Origin: an uncultured Oscillospiraceae bacterium
GTDB lineage: Bacteria > Bacillota > Clostridia > Oscillospirales > Oscillospiraceae
Assembly: GCA_910584395.1 (NCBI GenBank)
Contig: CAJUAS010000038.1
Coordinates: 1 to 14,061, forward strand
DNA length: 14,061 bases
Reading direction: 5' to 3'
A program made the position numbers and the translations under genes. Positions 6,811-10,901 of this stretch are shown here, piece after piece. Within the stretch, counting starts at the first letter, position 1. Each line of letters starts with the position of its first letter. Under the pieces are notes generated by a model. That model did no database searches. It was not told the origin of the DNA and saw only the letters and a list, made by a program, of their open reading frames with translations.

Positions 6811-6896
6811 TGCTATGGAACACGGATGAGTACGCATACTATTTATTCCTCGATTTTTGGGGCTACGCATATCCGGGGGTGAAGAGTTATTCCTGA
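6811..6896 (+). pseudogene. A2', 3' fragment of a second A-type gene
   Basis: The frame ending at 6896 reads LWNTDEYAYYLFLDFW and then GYAYPGVKSYS. It matches the last 27 residues of A1 (EWNSNDIAYLMFSDFW, then SYSYPGVKSYTK). Homology starts directly at the right end of repeat R4, so the first 280 or so codons of this copy are gone. The downstream gene B2 starts 4 nt after its stop, as B1 does after A1. No start codon or ribosome binding site of its own. Confidence 0.88.
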
Positions 6897-6900
6897 TGAA

Positions 6901-7140
6901 ATGAAACGATGCCCGTGGTGTGACGGAGAACTGGAAGAAGGACGCTATTATAGCACGACGAGCGGCGCGCATTTTTTACCAAGAGATGCGAAAAGACCGT
7001 CTTTGCTGACACGTTCAAACATTGAAGCCAAGGGCGGGATTGCCACGCCGCCCTTTGTAAGCGTGCTGGGAGATGGGCCTTCTTCTATGCGGGCTTACGC
7101 CTGCCGCCAGTGTAAGAAGATCATTATTGAGTACGAGTGA
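6901..7140 (+). CDS. Small zinc-ribbon protein B2, paralogue of B1
   Basis: Product of 79 residues with CPWC near residue 4 and CRQC near residue 69, the same two knuckles as B1, plus shared positions such as DGELEEGR, FLPRD, LLTRSN and AYACRQCKKI. Probably a cytosolic zinc ribbon of the DUF6487 type, by eye. It sits 4 nt behind the A2' fragment, so the coupled gene upstream has been lost while B2 kept an open frame; it may have outlived its partner or be expressed from a read-through transcript. No clear ribosome binding site of its own is seen, as in B1. R5 follows the stop by 12 nt. Confidence 0.8.
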   Translation: MKRCPWCDGELEEGRYYSTTSGAHFLPRDAKRPSLLTRSNIEAKGGIATPPFVSVLGDGPSSMRAYACRQCKKIIIEYE

Positions 7141-7152
7141 CAGTAGGGTAAA

Positions 7153-7206
7153 GACAAGGGGGGCGGTTCTCCTGCGGCGACAAGACAGAAGAACCGTCCC
7201 TCTGTC
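7153..7206 (+). repeat. REP-like palindromic doublet, copy R5
   Basis: Left arm GACAAGGGGGGCGGTTCT, centre CCTGCGGCGACAAGACAG, right arm AGAACCGTCCCTCTGTC. It lies 12 nt after the B2 stop and abuts the F' fragment. Confidence 0.9.
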
Positions 7207-7207
7207 T

Positions 7208-7297
7208 AGCGCGAATTACTATCAGATGAAAATTGGCTTGATAAGCGCTAATCCCACTGTAAAATACAAGGTCACGGTTGGCTATACTTTTAGCTGA
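7208..7297 (+). pseudogene. F', headless 3' fragment of an unrecognised gene
   Basis: Short open frame of about 29 codons from the right end of R5 to a TGA, reading SANYYQMKIGLISANPTVK and then YKVTVGYTFS. The alternating hydrophobic pattern suggests C-terminal beta strands of a larger exported protein. There is no start signal. The intact gene H follows after 26 nt. The assignment as a remnant rests on the same layout seen with E' and A2'; by itself the piece is too short to identify. Confidence 0.5.
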
Positions 7298-7323
7298 CGG
7301 GATCAATAAGGAGGATGCTTTGC

Positions 7324-7779
7324 ATGAAGTGGCTGTGGAAACATCCGGCGTTCAAGATCCTTGTGGCCACTTTCGTCATTCTCCTGATGGTTGGCTTGGC
7401 GGTGAACCACTACTTCAAGTCCCGCTGCCCGCTTGAGATCAGTTACGCCCCAGAAACAGACGAGATAATCATTTCGCCCGGCCCCTTCTACGCGTTGGAC
7501 GGACATAAAGAGGGGGAAATTATTCCTGACACGCCACGAGGGGATGCCTACGGCGGCATTTTACGGAGTGTTTCCGATTCTGATTCGGAGTACCGCTTTC
7601 AAATCATTCGGCACAGCTGCACACAGTATCTCACCGTTTATTATCACGATGACCTCACCGGCGTACCGGGATGGATGAAATTTCGCGTAAACCTTTACTC
7701 AATGAGCTTTCTGGAAATCAAGGAAGAACGTCCACTGATGTATGAGCATTGCTGGCAGTTCCTGCTCCGTAATAAATAG
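7324..7779 (+). CDS. Signal-anchored small protein H, unknown
   Basis: Product of 151 residues: a short basic N-terminus (MKWLWKHPAFK), one hydrophobic helix (about 11-28, ILVATFVILLMVGLAV), then about 120 extracytoplasmic residues with mixed beta character (LEISYAPETDEIIISPG, YRFQIIRHSCTQYLTVYYHDD). Probably a membrane-anchored protein facing outward, or a protein with an uncleaved signal. I chose the ATG at 7324, 9 nt after AAGGAGG; the ATG at 7315 touches that site and would be too close. It is preceded by the F' fragment, presumably its former upstream partner. No family recognised. Confidence 0.8.
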   Translation: MKWLWKHPAFKILVATFVILLMVGLAVNHYFKSRCPLEISYAPETDEIIISPGPFYALDGHKEGEIIPDTPRGDAYGGILRSVSDSDSEYRFQIIRHSCTQYLTVYYHDDLTGVPGWMKFRVNLYSMSFLEIKEERPLMYEHCWQFLLRNK

Positions 7780-7800
7780 TCACCAAGCAAAGAAACGCTT

Positions 7801-7840
7801 CTTCCGTCCTGACAAATCAAAACACGGCGGCGGTCTCGTG
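7801..7840 (+). repeat. Direct repeat, first copy (pairs with 8428-8467)
   Basis: Forty identical bases with 8428-8467, starting CTTCCGTCCTGACAAATC and ending CGGCGGTCTCGTG. Both copies follow the stop of a small gene (H here, I there). In the second copy the sequence continues into a full terminator; here it runs into repeat R6 instead. Confidence 0.93.
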
Positions 7841-7891
7841 GGGAGGTCGTTTCTCCAGCGGCGACAAGACAGAAGAACCGTCCCTCTGTCT
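7838..7891 (+). repeat. REP-like doublet, copy R6, fused to a terminator arm
   Basis: GGGGAGGTCGTTTCTCC, centre AGCGGCGACAAGACAG, then right unit AGAAGAACCGTCCCTCTGTC. Left side is fused to the terminator-type arm GGCGGCGGTCTCGTG, as in R4. Confidence 0.85.
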
Positions 7892-7943
7892 CCTATGCAG
7901 ACGGGCGTGTTGTTAAACATTGATTCCAGAAGGAGGTACTGAT

Positions 7944-8123
7944 ATGCCGACGTTCTATTATTTTTGCTGCTATTTGATGCCCTTTTGGCCCTTTGCGTTT
8001 GTCTTCTCTCTGGTCGTTACCATCAAGCTTTGGATGAAGGACAGTCTCTTTTTTATTGTGAGCGGCATATTGGCCTCCCTTAGTTTGCTTTTCATCATTT
8101 ATGGTCTGCCCATCTTTTTGTAA
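7944..8123 (+). CDS. Small two-helix membrane protein C2, paralogue of C1
   Basis: Product of 59 residues, two hydrophobic helices with the same turn KLWMKDS as C1 and the shared FVFSLVVTIKLWMKD and LFFIVSGILAS strings; most differences lie in the first ten residues. AGGAGG lies 7 nt before the ATG. An upstream in-frame TTG at 7920 is not needed and would place the ribosome binding site inside the gene. The leader (GCAGACGGGCGTGTTGT) also matches that of C1, which shows duplication of a repeat-leader-gene unit. R7 begins 13 nt after the stop. Function unknown. Confidence 0.82.
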   Translation: MPTFYYFCCYLMPFWPFAFVFSLVVTIKLWMKDSLFFIVSGILASLSLLFIIYGLPIFL

Positions 8124-8136
8124 GAAGACAAGGTAA

Positions 8137-8194
8137 GACACAGGGACGGTTTTTCTGCGGCGACGAGACAGAAGAACCGTCCTGCTGTCTGTGT
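8137..8194 (+). repeat. REP-like palindromic doublet, copy R7
   Basis: Left arm GACACAGGGACGGTTTTT, centre CTGCGGCGACGAGACAG, right unit AGAAGAACCGTCCTGCTGTC followed by TGTGT, which extends the pairing with the left ACACA. It lies between C2 and gene I. Confidence 0.88.
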
Positions 8195-8242
8195 TATCCG
8201 ATAGGCTGGTTTGACGAAATATTTTGCGGAGGCACAAGCATT

Positions 8243-8413
8243 ATGAAGAAGGCCACTCGATACCTGCTGATTGGCTCATGTTATTTATTAGCTGCCATTT
8301 TGATGCTGCCCACTTGCATGTGCAATAGTTCCTTTATCGCTTTTGCACTCTTCGCCATCGACATAGTGCTTGCTATTACTAACATTAAGAAGTACTTTCA
8401 GGAAGGGGACTAA
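8243..8413 (+). CDS. Small membrane protein I, unknown
   Basis: Product of 56 residues: MKKATRYLLIGSCYLLAAIL, then MLPTCMCNSS, a second hydrophobic segment FIAFALFAIDIVLAI and a charged end TNIKKYFQEGD. Two short transmembrane helices with a CMC motif in the loop. CGGAGG lies 10 nt before the ATG. Last gene of the island, 40 nt before an intact terminator. It resembles C and D in size and topology but not in sequence. Not recognised. Confidence 0.7.
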   Translation: MKKATRYLLIGSCYLLAAILMLPTCMCNSSFIAFALFAIDIVLAITNIKKYFQEGD

Positions 8414-8427
8414 GCCAAAAAACAGCT

Positions 8428-8467
8428 CTTCCGTCCTGACAAATCAAAACACGGCGGCGGTCTCGTG
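8428..8467 (+). repeat. Direct repeat, second copy (pairs with 7801-7840)
   Basis: Forty bases identical to 7801-7840; its end forms the left arm of the terminator below. Confidence 0.93.
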
Positions 8468-8486
8468 AGGAGGCCGCCGCTTTTTT
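8454..8486 (+). terminator. Rho-independent terminator closing the island
   Basis: Stem GCGGCGG (8454-8460) with CCGCCGC (8474-8480), loop of 13 nt, then six T. It follows gene I. Its left arm also occurs at 6745 and 7827 without the right arm or T run. Confidence 0.92.
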
Positions 8487-8505
8487 GCCGTCTGAAATTT
8501 TATGG

Positions 8506-8534
8506 TATACATTTCCTCAAAGATGTGTTATACT
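8506..8534 (+). promoter_or_regulatory. Likely rnj promoter
   Basis: -35 TATACA (8506-8511), spacer 17 nt, -10 TATACT (8529-8534). It follows the island terminator and precedes RNase J by about 185 nt. Confidence 0.6.
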
Positions 8535-8554
8535 AATAATACCAGTATGGCTTT

Positions 8555-8585
8555 CCCGTCCCGTTGGGACGTTTGAAATGACGGG
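8555..8585 (+). promoter_or_regulatory. Alternative hairpins in the rnj leader
   Basis: CGTCCC (8557-8562) pairs with GGGACG (8566-8571). The overlapping CCCGTC (8555-8560) can instead pair with GACGGG (8580-8585). These are mutually exclusive stems in the 5' leader. No T run follows either, so neither is a simple terminator. Confidence 0.4.
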
Positions 8586-8717
8586 CGCGCTCTCGGAAAC
8601 GCGGAGACGGCCCACACAACTTACATAGGACACAGTCCACAGCGTGACGGCGGTATGCAGACCGCGCGTCGCGGTGGTTTGATGTGCTGTGCCCGCACAA
8701 CAAAAAGGAGTTTATTT

Positions 8718-10376
8718 ATGGCAGAAAAACTGAAGATCATCCCCCTTGGCGGTCTTAACGAGATCGGCAAGAACATGACCGTCTACGAGTTCGGCAACGA
8801 CATCATCATCGTGGACGTGGGCATGGGCTTCCCGGACACGGATATGTACGGGGTGGACGTGGTCATTCCCGATTTCACCTACCTCATCCAGAACAAGGCC
8901 CGCATCCGGGGCATTTTCCTCACCCACGGGCATGAGGACCACATCGGCGGCATTCCCTATCTGCTCCGCAGCCTGCAAGCCCCCATTTACGCCACCCGCA
9001 TGACGGCGGGCTTGGTGAAGCTGAAATTAGAGGAACACCGCCTTCTGGACAAGATCAAGCTCATCACCTGCGAGGCGGGGGAGGTCGTCCGGGCGGGAAT
9101 GTTTCGGGTGGAATTCATCCACGTGAACCACTCCATTGCCGACGCGGTGGCCTTTGCCATCCGCACCCCGGTGGGGGTGTGCCTGCACACCGGCGACTTC
9201 AAGATCGACGCCACCCCCATTCAGGGCGGCATGATCGACTTGGGCCGTCTGGGCCAGCTGGGCAAGGAGGGGGTGCTGGCCATGCTGTGCGACTCCACCA
9301 ACGTGGAGAACCCCGGCTTCACCAAGTCGGAGCGCAGCGTGGGCGCGTCCTTTGACGCGCTGTTCCGGGGCTGCGAGCAGCGGATCATCGTCACCACCTT
9401 TGCCTCCAACGTAGACCGCATCCAGCAGATCATCTCGGTGGCGGCCAAGTACGGCCGCAAGGTGGCCGTGGTGGGGCGGAGTATGGAAAACGCCCTCAAG
9501 GTGTCCACCGAGCTGGGCTACATGAACATCCCCCAGAACACGCTGGTGGAGCTGGCCCATATCAAGTCCCTGCCCAAGGAGAAGGTGTGCATCATCACCA
9601 CGGGAAGTCAGGGGGAGACCATGTCCGCCCTGACCCGCATGGCCTTCAACACCCACAAGCAGATCGAAATTCAGGCGGGCGACCGGGTCATTATCTCCGC
9701 CTCCGCCATTCCCGGCAACGAAAACGCCATCGGCAGCGTCATCAACGAGCTTTACCGCAAGGACGCCGAGGTGGTCAACGAGCGGGCGGCGGCCCTCCAC
9801 GTGTCCGGCCACGCCTGTCAGGAGGAGCTGAAGATCATCCACGCGCTGGTGAAGCCCCGATTCTTTATCCCCGTCCACGGGGAGCAGAGAATGCTGAAAA
9901 ACCACTCTAAGCTGGCCCAAGAGGTGGGTATGCCCGCCCGCAACGTCATCATCGCCGATATCGGCAAGGTCATTGAGCTGACCCCCGGCTCGGCCCGAAT
10001 CACCGGGACAGTGCCCTCCGGGCGGGTGTTCGTGGACGGCTACGGCGTGGGCGACGTGGGCAGCGTTGTCCTCCGCGACCGCAAGCATCTGGCGGAGGAC
10101 GGCATGATCATGGTGGTGTGCGCCATGTCCGCCGAGGACGGCGCGCTCATCTCCGGCCCGGACATCGTCACCCGGGGCTTTATCTACGTCAAGGAGTCCG
10201 AGGGGCTGATGGAGGAGCTGCGCCGGGTGGCGGTGGAGGCCATCGACCACTGCAACAGCCGCTACGCCACCGACTGGGCGGCCATCAAGACCGAGGTAAA
10301 GGAGACGCTCAGCGACTACCTCTACAAAAAAACCAAGCGCAACCCCATGATCCTGCCGGTGATCATGGAGGTGTGA
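8718..10376 (+). CDS. rnj: Ribonuclease J
   Basis: Metallo-beta-lactamase/beta-CASP ribonuclease (552 residues, the usual length near 555) with endonuclease and 5'-3' exonuclease activity in RNA decay and maturation in Gram-positive bacteria. Seen: N-terminal KIIPLGGLNEIGKNM, metal motif THGHEDHIGG (residues 69-78), HVNHS, then HTGDFKID with a metal-binding Asp, the beta-CASP region with CDSTN and TTFASNVDRIQQI, and SGHACQEEL followed by PVHGEQRML. The C-terminal domain ends YLYKKTKRNPMILPVIMEV, a standard RNase J end. The start ATG at 8718 is 7 nt after AAAAGGAG; an in-frame extension to 8655 lacks a ribosome binding site and does not match the family start. Single-gene unit behind its own promoter. 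Confidence 0.97.
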   Translation: MAEKLKIIPLGGLNEIGKNMTVYEFGNDIIIVDVGMGFPDTDMYGVDVVIPDFTYLIQNKARIRGIFLTHGHEDHIGGIPYLLRSLQAPIYATRMTAGLVKLKLEEHRLLDKIKLITCEAGEVVRAGMFRVEFIHVNHSIADAVAFAIRTPVGVCLHTGDFKIDATPIQGGMIDLGRLGQLGKEGVLAMLCDSTNVENPGFTKSERSVGASFDALFRGCEQRIIVTTFASNVDRIQQIISVAAKYGRKVAVVGRSMENALKVSTELGYMNIPQNTLVELAHIKSLPKEKVCIITTGSQGETMSALTRMAFNTHKQIEIQAGDRVIISASAIPGNENAIGSVINELYRKDAEVVNERAAALHVSGHACQEELKIIHALVKPRFFIPVHGEQRMLKNHSKLAQEVGMPARNVIIADIGKVIELTPGSARITGTVPSGRVFVDGYGVGDVGSVVLRDRKHLAEDGMIMVVCAMSAEDGALISGPDIVTRGFIYVKESEGLMEELRRVAVEAIDHCNSRYATDWAAIKTEVKETLSDYLYKKTKRNPMILPVIMEV

Positions 10377-10468
10377 GGCCCGCGAAGGCAAGGGGAGCTG
10401 AAACAGGGAATAAAGCGTTCAGAAACTGAAAAAGAACGGATTTCTGAATAAATCCCCAAAAGTCACAA

Positions 10469-10491
10469 GACAAAAGAACCGTCCCCTTGTC
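10469..10491 (-). repeat. Single REP-like unit, minus orientation
   Basis: Read on the minus strand it contains the exact unit core GGGGACGGTTCTTTTGTC preceded by GACAA. It lies in the gap between rnj and the next gene. No matching opposite half is present. Confidence 0.8.
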
Positions 10492-10494
10492 TTC

Positions 10495-10516
10495 CTTGTC
10501 TTTAGACAAGTTTTTT
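10495..10516 (+). terminator. Weak rho-independent terminator after rnj
   Basis: CTTGTC, loop TTTA, GACAAG, then six T. The 6-bp stem is weak (3 GC pairs) but perfect. It is the only T-run hairpin I see after rnj. The stem sequence echoes the ends of the neighbouring REP unit. Confidence 0.6.
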
Positions 10517-10541
10517 AACTAAGTTAAGGAGGGGACAAGGC

Positions 10542-10823
10542 ATAGAAAAATATGAAAAGCTACATTGGATAGCATTACTTGGGGATATAGCCGTGATATG
10601 GGGCACAAACAAATTAAATGTAGAAAACAACCTTGTGCTGGCAACTATATTAGCTCTCCCTTTTTCAATAATAGCCATCTGGGCTGCAGTAGAATATAAG
10701 AAGTTAGGAAGAAAAGAACCTATACTATTGTCAAAATCTCTTTTTGGAGCACATCCATACCTCGCCACTATATCTGTAGTATTTGTAAACATACTTCTAT
10801 TCTTTGTTTGCATTGCGAGATAG
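10542..10823 (+). CDS. Small AT-rich membrane protein, possible ATA start
   Basis: Open frame of 93 codons if begun at ATA 10542, or 76 from GTG 10593. Two transmembrane segments (about 34-53 and 74-91 in the long form), separated by VEYKKLGRKEPILLSKS. AAGGAGG at 10526-10532 is ideally placed (9 nt) for the ATA and much too far from the GTG, and the frame between them reads as normal protein (EKYEKLHWIALLGDIAV). No ATG, GTG or TTG occurs in frame near the ribosome binding site. Either an ATA start is used or an original ATG mutated. Much lower GC than rnj and the hydratase, so probably acquired. Not recognised; the stop is 4 nt before a long hairpin. Confidence 0.65.
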   Translation: MEKYEKLHWIALLGDIAVIWGTNKLNVENNLVLATILALPFSIIAIWAAVEYKKLGRKEPILLSKSLFGAHPYLATISVVFVNILLFFVCIAR

Positions 10824-10826
10824 TGG

Positions 10827-10888
10827 AAGCCAAGGGGACGGTTCTTCTGTCGGATAGAACCCGACAGAGAAAACCGGCCCCTTGGCTT
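10827..10888. repeat. Long near-perfect REP hairpin between convergent genes
   Basis: Left arm 10827-10853 (AAGCCAAGGGGACGG, then TTCTTCTGTCGG) pairs with right arm 10861-10888 over about 27 positions with few mismatches; loop ATAGAAC (7 nt). It carries the same GGGGACGGTTCTTCTGTC core as the island repeats but has a much shorter loop. It fills the gap between the stop of the small membrane protein and the stop of the hydratase and may end transcription from both sides, though there is no strong T run. Confidence 0.88.
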
Positions 10889-10901
10889 GCGTCGTTTCGC
10901 C

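Noticed and set aside
6687..7942. A family of proteins sharing the string RRQDRRTVPLS
   Set aside because: These overlapping frames only translate the palindromic repeat; they have no ribosome binding sites and end in the gene fragments or run across real genes.
5441..8194. CRISPR array
   Set aside because: Repeats are separated by whole genes of different lengths, are palindromic with variable arms, and no cas gene is present.
5194..8413. Integron cassette array (one small gene plus one palindromic site each)
   Set aside because: The layout is suggestive, but no integrase is seen, the sites lack the GTTRRRY core of attC, and headless fragments at the borders fit deletion or insertion better than clean cassette exchange.
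8655..8717. N-terminal extension of RNase J from an upstream ATG
   Set aside because: No ribosome binding site there, no match to the family start, and a good AAAAGGAG sits right before the ATG at 8718.
9027..10391. Long minus-strand open frame opposite RNase J
   Set aside because: Antisense shadow of rnj with abnormal His/Gly/Val-rich composition and no ribosome binding site.
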